A stretch of 64,000 bases of DNA. Origin: Maricaulis sp048268525. GTDB lineage: Bacteria > Pseudomonadota > Alphaproteobacteria > Caulobacterales > Maricaulaceae. The notes below the pieces were generated by a model, which searched no databases, was not told the DNA's origin, and saw only the letters and a list, made by a program, of their open reading frames with translations. The stretch is from contig NZ_JBLWVH010000003.1 of assembly GCF_048268525.1 (NCBI RefSeq), positions 62,001-126,000 of the forward strand. Direction: 5' to 3'. Shown here piece after piece: positions 17,190 to 26,582 of the stretch (position 1 is its first letter; every line of letters starts with the position of its first letter). Both the position numbers and the translations under genes were made by a program.

Positions 17190-18659
17190 TCACGCAGCCG
17201 CCCTCACCCGCCCGAACCACAGGATCAACAGCGCCGGAACCCACGGAAACACCCGCTCGAACGGATCGCCAGGCAATTGCGCCCACTGGGCCGCGACAGC
17301 GCCGGGGCCGCTCAGCGTTGAGGCGTCCAGGGCACCCATGGCGTTGAAGAATACCGTCAGCCCGAAACCGATGATCATCGCGGCGAGCACGGCCAAGTGT
17401 CCGGACTGGACGCCCACCACCCGCATCACGATGACCGGGCCGAATGCGGCGCCCAGCGCGGCCCAGGCGAACAGGACGCGGGCGAAAATGGTTGATGGCA
17501 GGGCCAGCGTCATCCACACGGCGATCAGGGCGATGGCGACCATGACGATCCGCGAGACGGTAACTTCCTGCCCCCTGAAGCGGCGCGCCACGCCCAGATC
17601 CCGGCTGACCGCCGAGGCCGCGACCAGCAGGATCGAGTCGACGGTCGACATCACGGCGGAGAGGACGGCGGCAATCACCAGACCGCCGACGATCGGTGGC
17701 AGATAGTCCCGGGCGACCTGATAGAAGACGGCCTCACCGTTCGAGCCGGCTCCGACCAGCGCCCGGCCCGACAGGCCCAACACCGTCATCCCGGCAAAGA
17801 CGGCGATGGCCCAGATGATGGCGATCTGGAAGCCGCGCTTGCGGGCAGCCTCGTCCTTGACGGCCATCAGGCGGGTGATGAGTTGCGGCTGTCCCAGCGC
17901 GCCCAGTCCGACACCCCAGACCCCCACGATGAAACCGATCAACACCATTGCCGGCATGTCACCGGTCAGGCTCAGCCAGGCGGCGCTTTCATTGGCTTGC
18001 AGGGTCGCCATAACGCCGGACGGTCCGCCGGCGGCGATCAGGGCGGCGATCGGCAACAGACAGGCGACCAGCAGCATCAGCGCGCCCTGCAGCATATCGG
18101 TGACGCTGACCGCCCAGAAGCCGCCGAGCAGGGAATAGACCAGGACCACGCCAGCGCCCACCAGCACCGATTCGACCCGTGGCAGCGCGAACTGGGTCTC
18201 GAAAGCCTGGGCCGCGGCGCCAAACTGGGCGGCGATATAGAAGATGAAGCAGAACAGGATCATCGCCGCGGCGACCGCGCCGATCAGTCTCTTGCCGCCC
18301 GCCGACTGTCCTCCGGCGAGAAAGTCGCCCGTCGTGACATGCCCCTGTTCGGCAGTCTCGCTGCGCAGGCGCCGCCCGAACCACAGCCAGATTGCCACAT
18401 AGCCGGCCCAGATCCCCGGCACCATCCACAGCGCCGAAAACCCGTTGAGATAGACAAATCCCGAAAAGCCCAGCAGCACCCAGGCCGAGGAGGTCGAGGC
18501 GGCGTAGGACAGCCCCGCCACCCAGGGCCCCAGCCCCTGCCCGGCAATGAAGAAATCGCTCTCGGTCTGATTGCGTTTCGAGGCCCACACGCCCACGCCG
18601 ACAAGCAGAAGCTTGTAGGCAATCAGTGTTGCCAGCACGATCAGGCTTTCCTGCGACAT
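17190..18659 (-). CDS. Sodium:solute symporter (SSS/PutP-like)
   Basis: A 489-residue protein with about 13 hydrophobic segments. Family motifs include SDFFIAGQGLGPW and SYAASTSSAWVLLG near the N-terminus, consistent with the LeuT-fold SSS family close to the sodium/proline symporter PutP. It would import a small organic solute using the sodium gradient, in line with the sodium/proton antiporter operon later in the window. Substrate is not decided by these motifs. It is upstream of ccmF on the same strand with a 60-bp gap, so read-through is possible but functional linkage is doubtful. Confidence 0.85.
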   Translation of the reverse strand: MSQESLIVLATLIAYKLLLVGVGVWASKRNQTESDFFIAGQGLGPWVAGLSYAASTSSAWVLLGFSGFVYLNGFSALWMVPGIWAGYVAIWLWFGRRLRSETAEQGHVTTGDFLAGGQSAGGKRLIGAVAAAMILFCFIFYIAAQFGAAAQAFETQFALPRVESVLVGAGVVLVYSLLGGFWAVSVTDMLQGALMLLVACLLPIAALIAAGGPSGVMATLQANESAAWLSLTGDMPAMVLIGFIVGVWGVGLGALGQPQLITRLMAVKDEAARKRGFQIAIIWAIAVFAGMTVLGLSGRALVGAGSNGEAVFYQVARDYLPPIVGGLVIAAVLSAVMSTVDSILLVAASAVSRDLGVARRFRGQEVTVSRIVMVAIALIAVWMTLALPSTIFARVLFAWAALGAAFGPVIVMRVVGVQSGHLAVLAAMIIGFGLTVFFNAMGALDASTLSGPGAVAAQWAQLPGDPFERVFPWVPALLILWFGRVRAAA

Positions 18660-18834
18660 CCATCCCTCCCCGAATGACGTCCCCGCGACCTTGCGGCCAC
18701 GCTCAGCCCCACCTCTACGCGTGTTTTCGATATCACGCCAAGCCGAACCGCTCCGGCAGCTTGCCCCCGATGCCAGCCCCGGCTAATCCGGCATCAAAGC
18801 CAAACTCGAAACCGCCCCGGGGAGCCAAATCATC

Positions 18835-20055
<1,221 letters not shown>

Positions 20056-20152
20056 GCGCACCACAAACGGGTTTCCACGGCACGTCCCGCGCGACATCTT
20101 GCCCGCCACAACCGGCTCGCCTAAGACAGACCGGCTTGGACGGGGGAGCACC

Positions 20153-20887
20153 ATGCCGATTCTGATGGGGTTGCACATTCTGGTGTCGCTGGGATGTGCG
20201 GTGCACGTGATCCGCACCCAGCGCCAGATGTACTGGATTTTCATCCTGTTCGCCTTTCCGGCGCTGGGCTCGATCGTCTACCTTCTGGCCGAGGTCCTGC
20301 CCTCGGCGGCCGGCGGGCCGACCGGTCGCAAGGCCCAAGCCGCAGCCCGCAAGGCGCTCGACCCGGGCAAGGAAGCGCGCGAAGCCCTCGTCCAGGTCGA
20401 GATCAGCCGCACGCCGGGCAATCTGCGCCGCGCCGCCATGGCCCTTCTGGCCACCAACCGGGCCGATGACGCGGTCATCATGGCGCGTGAGGCGGCCACC
20501 GGGGCTTTCGCTGAAGACGCCGCGATGATGCATACGCTCGCCCTGGCCCTGTTCGAGACCGGGCGTTACGAGGACGCCGCCGACCAGCTCGCCGCCATGC
20601 AGGCCGCCCACCCCACGCTGCGCCATCCCGAAGCCCATCTGCTCCACGCCCGGACACTGGAAGCGCTGGGACGCTTCGACGAGGCCCGCGCCAGCTATGA
20701 CAGCGTGTCCGGCTATTTTCCGGGTCCCGAAGCCAAGGCGCGCTGGGCCATGATGCTGGAGGGGATGGGCGAACACGACGCGGCGACCGCACGTTGGCGC
20801 GAAATCATCACCGCCGCCAAGCACGCTCCGAAACATGTCCGACGCACCCATCGCCGCTGGCTCGACATGGCCCGCGCCAAGGCCTGA
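20153..20887 (+). CDS. TPR-repeat membrane protein
   Basis: A 244-residue protein starting at the ATG at 20153, with GGGGGAG just before it. The N-terminal 45 residues contain two hydrophobic segments resembling the short PLDc_N-type membrane module (IFILFAFPALGSIVYLLAE). Residues 75-235 are TPR-like helical repeats, for example ALALFETGRYEDAADQLAAM. It may be a membrane-anchored scaffold. It follows gcdH by 97 bp, and tRNA-Ser lies 81 bp downstream. No enzymatic motif is seen. Confidence 0.75.
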   Translation: MPILMGLHILVSLGCAVHVIRTQRQMYWIFILFAFPALGSIVYLLAEVLPSAAGGPTGRKAQAAARKALDPGKEAREALVQVEISRTPGNLRRAAMALLATNRADDAVIMAREAATGAFAEDAAMMHTLALALFETGRYEDAADQLAAMQAAHPTLRHPEAHLLHARTLEALGRFDEARASYDSVSGYFPGPEAKARWAMMLEGMGEHDAATARWREIITAAKHAPKHVRRTHRRWLDMARAKA

Positions 20888-20968
20888 GCGGCAACCGCCT
20901 GCAATCCGTCCCGCAATCGCGGCAACTGCCACTTGAAGCCCTGCTGGTGTGCCATTAAACCGGTCGGT

Positions 20969-21059
20969 GGAGAGGTGGCCGAGTGGTCGAAGGCGCTCCC
21001 CTGCTAAGGGAGTGTGCGCCAAAAGCGTACCGTGGGTTCGAATCCCATCCTCTCCGCCA
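20969..21059 (+). tRNA. tRNA-Ser(GCT)
   Basis: A 7-bp acceptor stem (GGAGAGG / CCTCTCC), anticodon loop CTGCTAA giving anticodon GCT, a long variable arm as in class II tRNAs, a T loop GTTCGAATC and an encoded CCA at 21057-21059. It reads AGC and AGU codons. The IS110 element lies immediately downstream. Confidence 0.96.
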
Positions 21060-21094
21060 CACCCCATCCTATTGAAATGCGAGCTCTTTTCGCG

Positions 21095-21231
21095 ACGCCG
21101 AGCGTGTCGGGCGGTCACATCCCTGTTTCGAGGAAACCTGGACATGGCCGTAATCGCGGCTGGTCACGCTCCGGGTCTATAGACGGGGTCTGCGTAGAGC
21201 AGCCCCAATGGACCTGACAAGGAGCGTGACC
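21095..21231 (+). ncRNA. Candidate IS110 bridge RNA / structured transposase leader
   Basis: The stretch between tRNA-Ser and the transposase holds nested hairpins. There is a GTTT/AAAC hairpin (21125-21137); an 11-bp perfect inverted repeat, GGTCACGCTCC (21162-21172) pairing with GGAGCGTGACC (21221-21231); and, inside the latter, GGGG-T-CTGC pairing with GCAG-CCCC around 21185-21206. IS110-group elements encode a guide (bridge) RNA in their left non-coding end, so this position is expected for one. The 11-bp stem also contains the GGAG ribosome site of the transposase. RNA ends are not determined; the bounds given are approximate. Confidence 0.45.
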
Positions 21232-22257
21232 ATGAGTGATTATATCGGATTGGATGTGTCTCTTGAAGACACGCATTTGTGTGTGGTGGATGGCCTGGGC
21301 GCGGTGACCGCGCGGGCTGTGGCCCGGACGGATCCGGACGATCTGGCGAAGGTGATCCGGGATCTGGCGCCCAAGGTTAAGACCGTCGTGCTGGAGACCG
21401 GCGGCCAGAGCGCCTGGCTGCAGCAAGGGCTTGAAGCGCGCGGCATCCCGGCGGTGATCCTCGATGCGCGCCAGGCCAAGAAGGCGCTGTCGGGCCGGCT
21501 CAACAAGACCGATAGCAATGATGCCGAAGGTCTGGCCCAGCTGGCGCGCACCGGCTGGTATCGCGAGGTGCTGGCCAAGCGCCCGGAGACGCGGCGCATC
21601 CGTGCCGTGCTGATGGCGCGCGAGCTTCTGGTGCGTCAGCGCCGCGACCTGTCCAGCCAGGTGCGCGGCCTGCTGCGCGGCTTCGGCCTGGCGGTCGGGC
21701 GTATCGGACATGCCGGTTTCGAGGCGCGGGTGCGCGAGCTGGCACAGGCCGAGCCGGCCCTGCTGGCCGCGCTGGAGCCCTTGCTGGCCGTGCGCCGGGT
21801 GCTCGACCGCCAGCTCGACGCTCTGACCCGCCAGCTCGGCGCCATCGCCCGGGCCAGCGATGAGGCCCGCCGCCTGATGACCGTACCCAGCGTCGGCGTG
21901 ATGACCGCGCTCGGCTTCATCACCGCCATCGACCAGCCGCACCGCTTCGCCCGATCCGCCGATGTCGGCGCCTATCTCGGGCTGACCTCGAGACGCTATC
22001 AGTCCGGCCAGGTCGACTGGTCCGGGCGCATCTCCAAACAGGGCGACAGCCTGGCCCGCTCACTCCTGTACGAGGCGGCCAATGTGCTGATGACCCGGGT
22101 CAAGCGCTGGACGCGCCAGAAAGCCTGGGCGGTACGCCTGGCCGGCCGGCGCGGCGGCGCCAAGGCGCGCGTCGCCCTGGCGCGCAAGCTCGCCGTCATG
22201 CTGCACCGCATCTGGGTCGATGGCACCACCTTCAACTGGGCCAATGAGCCCGCCTGA
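21232..22257 (+). mobile_element. IS110-family transposase gene
   Basis: A 341-residue transposase starting MSDYIGLDVS, with AAGGAG 7 bases before the ATG. The N-terminal RuvC-like domain shows the DEDD set: Asp8 (GLDVS), Glu55 (VVLETGG), Asp94 and Asp97 (KTDSNDAE). The C-terminal Tnp/transposase-20 domain has the helix-hairpin-helix TVPSVGVMTALGFIT and the serine region YQSGQ (Ser258) with GRISKQGD. The frame is intact, so it may be active. IS110 elements lack terminal inverted repeats, so the boundaries cannot be set from this sequence alone. It may be called IS110 or IS1111 type; the long structured 5' region favours the IS110 group. Confidence 0.92.
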
Positions 22258-22866
22258 ACCGAGGACAAAGCCATGAAAGCCTGACGAATATCCGAACGCC
22301 GAGCTTGTCCCCGCCGGGACGAGCGGCCGGGCCAAACCCGCTGTGTCTGTTGCGCCCTCCAGCAGGGATCAAACGCGTTCTGGGACATTGGGAGGCCCGC
22401 CCCGACCAAGCCATGATGCGGCGAGCCCACGCAAACCCGGCTCACCAGACCGCGAAGACAACCCTGATACCGGCGGAGACAGACCAACCGGACCAACTCG
22501 GAGCTTGACAGAAAGGGCCGCGATTAGACAACAGACACAATTAATCCCCCTGATTCCTCGCGCCCCGGCGCACATCCCACCATAAACCGCTTGCCCGGAC
22601 CTCGCCGTATCCGGTTCTTCAGGTCAAGGGCCCGCCGGCGGGCCGCTTCGCGGTTTCACCCTTGAGCTGAAGAACCGGATACGGCCTGCTGGCTGACAAG
22701 CGATCTATGGATAGCCGAGCGCGACCGGGGCCGCGCCGGTCTCCGGCTCAATCTGATGCTCCAGGGCTGGATTTCAGATCGACGGCTTATTCATCGACGC
22801 ACCGCGAAAGCTTGACGCGGCGTGCCATGGGCTTACCTAGGCGCACGTGTTCCAGGAGCGCCCTTG
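22258..22866. other. Gene-free region right of the IS110 transposase
   Basis: No convincing coding sequence is seen in these 609 bases. The region should contain the right end of the IS110 element. A 14-base stretch, ACGCCGAGCTTGTC at 22296-22309, repeats 21095-21108 upstream of the transposase with one mismatch and is a candidate pair of element ends. A very long hairpin sits at 22604-22685. The pdxH promoter should lie in the last 150 bases. Confidence 0.5.
22604..22685. repeat. Long palindrome, 27-bp arms
   Basis: Arms at 22604-22630 and 22659-22685 are reverse complements with one mismatch, separated by 28 bases that begin with a second perfect palindrome (CCCGCCGGCGGG). It is not T-tailed. 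It could be a stand-alone palindromic repeat, a transcription stop or an IS target site. Confidence 0.8.
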
Positions 22867-23535
22867 ATGTCCGACGACAAACTCATTCCCGCCAGCCCCG
22901 ATGCCGACGCCTATGCCAAAACGGCTGACGCCAATGCCGCGGAGATTTTTGACCGCGAGGACCCTTTTGCCCTGTTCGCCGACTGGCTGACCGAGGCGAA
23001 GAAGAAAGAGCCCAATGATGCCAACGCGATGGCGCTGGCGACGGCGGATGCGTCCGGCCTGCCGGATGTGCGCATGGTGCTCTTGAAGGATGTCGATGCC
23101 GACGGCTTCGTCTTCTACACCAATCTGGAAAGCGGCAAGGGCGGGCAGTTGGTGGACAATCCGCAGGCAGCGCTTTGTTTTCACTGGAAGTCCCTGCGTC
23201 GTCAGGTGCGGGTGAGGGGGGCGGTCGAGCCGGTCAGCGACGCCGAGGCCGATGCCTATTTTGCCTCCCGGGCGCGGGACAGCCGGATCGGCGCCTGGGC
23301 CTCGAAACAGTCGCGCCCGCTGGAAAGCCGTTTCGCGCTGGAAAAATCGGTCGCCCGAGAGGCGGCGCGCTTCGGTCTGGGCGAGGTGCCAAGGCCGGCG
23401 CACTGGTCGGGCTTTCGAATCCGCCCGTTGAGCCTCGAGTTCTGGCGCGACCGCCCCTTCCGCCTCCATGATAGAATGTTTTTTGACAGGCCGGATTTGG
23501 GGTCGACTTGGACGGTGACCCGGTTGTATCCCTGA
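22867..23535 (+). CDS. pdxH: Pyridoxamine 5'-phosphate oxidase
   Basis: A 222-residue FMN enzyme that oxidises pyridoxine or pyridoxamine phosphate to pyridoxal phosphate. Family motifs are ANAMALATADASGLPDVRMVLLK at the N-terminal side (FMN phosphate contacts), YTNLESGKG, FHWKSLRRQVRVRG, and the C-terminal signature EFWRDRPFRLHDR followed by RLYP. The ATG at 22867 follows GGAGCG. An upstream in-frame ATG at 22822 would add 15 unrelated residues and is less likely. The downstream DUF1499 gene starts 6-27 bp after the stop. Confidence 0.93.
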   Translation: MSDDKLIPASPDADAYAKTADANAAEIFDREDPFALFADWLTEAKKKEPNDANAMALATADASGLPDVRMVLLKDVDADGFVFYTNLESGKGGQLVDNPQAALCFHWKSLRRQVRVRGAVEPVSDAEADAYFASRARDSRIGAWASKQSRPLESRFALEKSVAREAARFGLGEVPRPAHWSGFRIRPLSLEFWRDRPFRLHDRMFFDRPDLGSTWTVTRLYP

Positions 23536-23540
23536 ACCGG

Positions 23541-24353
23541 ATGCCTGAGGGGGCCCGAGTTGTGGACACTTTGACGAATATCCTGCGCCTGGTGATCCAG
23601 ACGCTTGGCTGGATCCTGGCCCTTCTGGTGCTGGCGACGCCGCTCTGGTTCCTGGTCGCCGCGCTTGGCACCAAGCTGGGCTTTTGGGGTTATGAGTTCG
23701 GTCTCGACTGGATGACGCTGGAGACCGGGCCGAAACTGGTTCTGGCCTGTGCCGTCGTCGGCGTGTTGATGGGGCTCCTGCTCATTGCCTATCGTTTTTC
23801 GGCGCGCCGCTGGTTCGGTGTGGTCAGCCTCCCCATCCTGGCCCTGGTGATCGCGGGTGGCGGCTATGCCGGGCGCTATGTCTATGACGGCCTGACCGCC
23901 AGCCGCCCCTATGTGCTGGATGTGACCACCGACGCTGCTGAGCCGCCGCACTTCACCGCCGCCTATGCGTCGCGTCGCGGCAATGCCCAACGCTCGTTGG
24001 ACTACGACCCGTCCTTCGCCGCCGCACAGGCGGAGCATTATCCGCACCTCACCAGCCTGATCATCGGACAGGATGCAAGCAGCGCCTTTCGCGAGGCCCT
24101 GCTCTATGCCCGCGACAATGGCTGGCGCATTGGCACGGCGTCGGATTCAGCCGGCATGTTCGAAGCGGGTGCCGAAGGCCTGATGTACGGCTTCCGCGAC
24201 GACATCTCGGTGCGCGTCCGCGAACTGGAAGATGGCCGCACCCGGATCGACATCCGCTCCCTGGCCCGCCAGCCCGTCCACGATCTCGGCCGCAATGCGC
24301 GTCGGGTCGAGCGCTTTCTGGCGGTGATGGGTGGTGAGGCCGACGCCGGCTAG
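23541..24353 (+). CDS. DUF1499 membrane protein
   Basis: About 270 residues. Three hydrophobic segments occupy roughly residues 10-35, 52-75 and 83-105. The C-terminal DUF1499 domain ends with DISVRVRELEDGRTRIDIRS and DLGRNARRVERFL, the family signature. DUF1499 proteins are widespread in proteobacteria with no established function. The start is uncertain: the ATG at 23541 has no clear ribosome site, whereas a GTG at 23562 follows GAGGGGG by 8 bases. It is probably co-transcribed with pdxH. Confidence 0.8.
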   Translation: MPEGARVVDTLTNILRLVIQTLGWILALLVLATPLWFLVAALGTKLGFWGYEFGLDWMTLETGPKLVLACAVVGVLMGLLLIAYRFSARRWFGVVSLPILALVIAGGGYAGRYVYDGLTASRPYVLDVTTDAAEPPHFTAAYASRRGNAQRSLDYDPSFAAAQAEHYPHLTSLIIGQDASSAFREALLYARDNGWRIGTASDSAGMFEAGAEGLMYGFRDDISVRVRELEDGRTRIDIRSLARQPVHDLGRNARRVERFLAVMGGEADAG

Positions 24354-24366
24354 CTAGCGGACCTCT

Positions 24367-24486
24367 TTGTCATCCCTGATGAACGCCCGGCGCAGGCCGG
24401 GCAAAAGTCAGGGACCTATGTGATTGCGGGCAGTTAGGTCCCCGCCTTGCGTCCGGCCTTCGCCGGACATCCAGCGGGGATGACAA
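24367..24486. repeat. 120-bp palindromic element, copy A
   Basis: Ends TTGTCATCCC and GGGATGACAA are perfect inverted repeats. Inside are a hairpin on the right (GTCCGGC/GCCGGAC) and one on the left (GCCCGGC/GCCGGGC). It lies between convergent genes (23541-24353 and 24495-25157). It is in the opposite orientation to copies B and C. Confidence 0.9.
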
Positions 24487-24494
24487 GGGATGCT

Positions 24495-25157
24495 TCAGGC
24501 TCGTTGGCGAGTCGGGCGCGCTGTCCTGCCGGAAGACCAGGCCAGGCTCCACCCGATCAGTCCTGTCAGAAGAAGACTGATCAGGGCGATCATCCAGCCA
24601 CCACCGGGAATGTGGATGCCCTGCACCAGAAGGCGCTCATGCCGGCGGATGCTCGCCCATTTGTGCAAGGATCCTTCGGCGAAGGCGTCGGTCGCGAACA
24701 GGTCGACCAGGGCACGGCGATTGCGGTAGCGAACGATCACCAAGCGGTCCCAGCCATTGCTGGACGGGTCGGCCCACTGGCTGGAGAAGATGGGGTGGGA
24801 GCCGCGTTCCAGCATCAGCGGGACCATCACCTGTGCGAAGCGGGCATAGGCGTCTTCCCCGGTGCCGCCAAAGCCCGATGCGGGCGGATAGTCGGCCTGG
24901 TCGTGGAATTCGTAGAGGTTCACCGTATAGACCGGGCGACCGTCATCGCTTTCCAGAAAACCGCGCAGGGCTGCCAGCTCGTGGCGGCCGCCGGGCTGTT
25001 GGGTCTGGGCCTCGATTTGCTCCATATAGGCGTCGATTTCTGCCGGGCTCAACGGGTTGGCCTGCCACTGATAGCTCCAGAAGGCGGCCAGCGTCAGCAC
25101 GGCCATCGCGGCCAGCGCGATCATTCGGATAGGGGGTCTGCGCACGTCGATCCTCAT
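24495..25157 (-). CDS. Membrane-anchored DUF1330-like protein
   Basis: A 220-residue protein starting at the ATG at 25157. One membrane segment at about residues 12-29, a soluble domain at about 35-185, and a second membrane segment at about 190-210. The soluble part contains VYTVNLYEFHDQA, DAYARFAQVMVPLMLERG and ASIRRHERLL, resembling the dimeric alpha/beta barrel of DUF1330 proteins. Function is unknown. It is divergent from the HxlR regulator and shares its operator region, so it is a probable regulatory target. Confidence 0.7.
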   Translation of the reverse strand: MRIDVRRPPIRMIALAAMAVLTLAAFWSYQWQANPLSPAEIDAYMEQIEAQTQQPGGRHELAALRGFLESDDGRPVYTVNLYEFHDQADYPPASGFGGTGEDAYARFAQVMVPLMLERGSHPIFSSQWADPSSNGWDRLVIVRYRNRRALVDLFATDAFAEGSLHKWASIRRHERLLVQGIHIPGGGWMIALISLLLTGLIGWSLAWSSGRTARPTRQRA

Positions 25158-25160
25158 TTC

Positions 25161-25177
25161 ACTTGCAAAATGCAAGT
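25161..25177. promoter_or_regulatory. Operator 1 of the HxlR regulator (predicted)
   Basis: A perfect 7-3-7 palindrome, ACTTGCA-AAA-TGCAAGT, directly upstream of the DUF1330-like gene start. The same core recurs at 25201-25215, 39 bases away. Paired identical palindromes in a divergent promoter next to a winged-helix regulator fit autoregulation. Confidence 0.7.
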
Positions 25178-25200
25178 TGAATCGGACAAGGCATCATTTG

Positions 25201-25215
25201 CTTGCAAAAAGCAAG
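25201..25215. promoter_or_regulatory. Operator 2 of the HxlR regulator (predicted)
   Basis: CTTGC-AAAAA-GCAAG repeats the core of the first palindrome (CTTGC-AAAAT-GCAAG) and lies 20 bases before the regulator start codon, where binding would block initiation. Confidence 0.7.
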
Positions 25216-25234
25216 TGAAACGATAGGCAGAGGC

Positions 25235-25660
25235 ATGTCCCGCACGTCAGACGCCTGCCGCTCGCACTGCCCGATCAATTTCGTCCTCGAGACCTTCGGC
25301 GACCGATGGACGCTGTTGATCGTGCGCGACCTGATGTTCAAGCAAAAGCAGACCTATGGCGGCTTTCTGGAGTCCGACGAGCGGATATCGACCAATATCC
25401 TGGCCGAGCGGCTGAAGCGGCTGGAAGCCCACGGCATCATCGAGCGGCACGGGCCGAAAGGGCAGCGGCAGGTGTATGCGCTGACGTCGAAAGGCCGGGA
25501 CCTGCTGCCGGTCATGCTCGAAATCACGGCCTGGAGCGCCCGCCACGACGCCGCCACCAATACACCGCCCGAGTTTTTGCAAGCCTATGAGGCGAACCCG
25601 GAGGGGGTGAAGGCCGCGGTGCTGGCGCAGCTGGATGGCGCCGGGCCGGATCCGGATTGA
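25235..25660 (+). CDS. HxlR-family transcriptional regulator
   Basis: A 141-residue winged helix-turn-helix protein. The family signature CPINFVLETFGDRWTLLIVRDL lies at about residues 13-34; RISTNILAERLKRLEAHGII forms the recognition helix region, and the wing is GQRQVYALTSKGRDLL. Conserved Cys near the N-terminus (CRSHCP) may allow redox sensing, as in some HxlR members. The ATG at 25235 follows AGAGG. Two near-identical palindromes precede it and probably mediate control of itself and the divergent gene. It ends 7 bp before a convergent hydrolase gene. Confidence 0.88.
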   Translation: MSRTSDACRSHCPINFVLETFGDRWTLLIVRDLMFKQKQTYGGFLESDERISTNILAERLKRLEAHGIIERHGPKGQRQVYALTSKGRDLLPVMLEITAWSARHDAATNTPPEFLQAYEANPEGVKAAVLAQLDGAGPDPD

Positions 25661-25667
25661 GCCGGAC

Positions 25668-26582
25668 CTAAGCCGCTTCGGCCAGTCTGAATGTCGCGGT
25701 CAGGTCGATCTGATCGACCGCGTCGCTGGCGACCTTGCCGAGTTCGACCAGGTGGATCACATGCGCCAGCACCGAGTGGGCGGCGGCGGGGTGAAGGCGC
25801 TTGTCGATATCGGCATACATCACCTCGACCATCTCGCGGATCGTCGAATGGCCGTCGGCGAGGCAGGCGAGGATCTGGTCCTCGCGGGCGAGGCGGTGAT
25901 CGATATAGGCCTGGATGAACGAGGTCGGGGCTTCGATGGCCGGGCCGTGGGTCGGCCAGATGCGCGTGAAGTCCCGGTCCCGCATGCGGCCCAGCTGGTA
26001 GAGATAATCGCCCATATGCCCGTCCGGCGGGCTGATCACGCTGGTCGACCAGGCCATCACATGGTCGCCGGAAAACAGCGTGTTTTCCTCCAGCAGCGCG
26101 TAGCAGACATGGTTGGAGGTGTGTCCCGGCGTGTGCAGGGCCTGCAGCGACCAGCCGTCGCCGTTGAAGGTCTGCCCGTCAACGATCTGGATGTCCGGCT
26201 GGAAACCGACATCGTCGCCGGCCTCGAGACGGACCTCGCCGCCGGCCGGCGCCGTCTGTTGGGGTCCGAAGCCATAGACCTTCGCGCCATGGCGCTCGGC
26301 CAGCGGATGGGCGAGGGGGGAATGGTCGAGATGATGGTGGGTGACGAAGACATGGCTGACCGCTTCGCCATCCAGTGCCGCGTCGAGCGCCTCGATATGG
26401 GCCGGGTCGACCGGGCCCGGGTCGATCACGGCGACCGAGCCATGGCCGATGATGTAGACGCCGGTGCCGGTATAGGTGAAGGGGCCTGGATTGGGCGCCA
26501 CAACGCGCCGGATCAGCGGGGAGAGCGTGTCACAACGCCCGTATTCGAAGTCGAAATCGCGTACGAATGGAATTGAACTCAT
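25668..26582 (-). CDS. MBL-fold metallo-hydrolase (LACTB2-like)
   Basis: A 304-residue metallo-beta-lactamase fold. The zinc-binding motif THHHLDHSPL is near residue 80. HTPGHTSNHVCY carries the next His, and GDHVMAWS the Asp. A C-terminal winged-helix-like region (about 225-290) matches the LACTB2/glyoxalase II-like branch, whose members hydrolyse thioesters or RNA. Its start overlaps the end of the ATP-grasp-like gene by 4 bp, so the two are translationally coupled. Confidence 0.87.
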   Translation of the reverse strand: MSSIPFVRDFDFEYGRCDTLSPLIRRVVAPNPGPFTYTGTGVYIIGHGSVAVIDPGPVDPAHIEALDAALDGEAVSHVFVTHHHLDHSPLAHPLAERHGAKVYGFGPQQTAPAGGEVRLEAGDDVGFQPDIQIVDGQTFNGDGWSLQALHTPGHTSNHVCYALLEENTLFSGDHVMAWSTSVISPPDGHMGDYLYQLGRMRDRDFTRIWPTHGPAIEAPTSFIQAYIDHRLAREDQILACLADGHSTIREMVEVMYADIDKRLHPAAAHSVLAHVIHLVELGKVASDAVDQIDLTATFRLAEAA

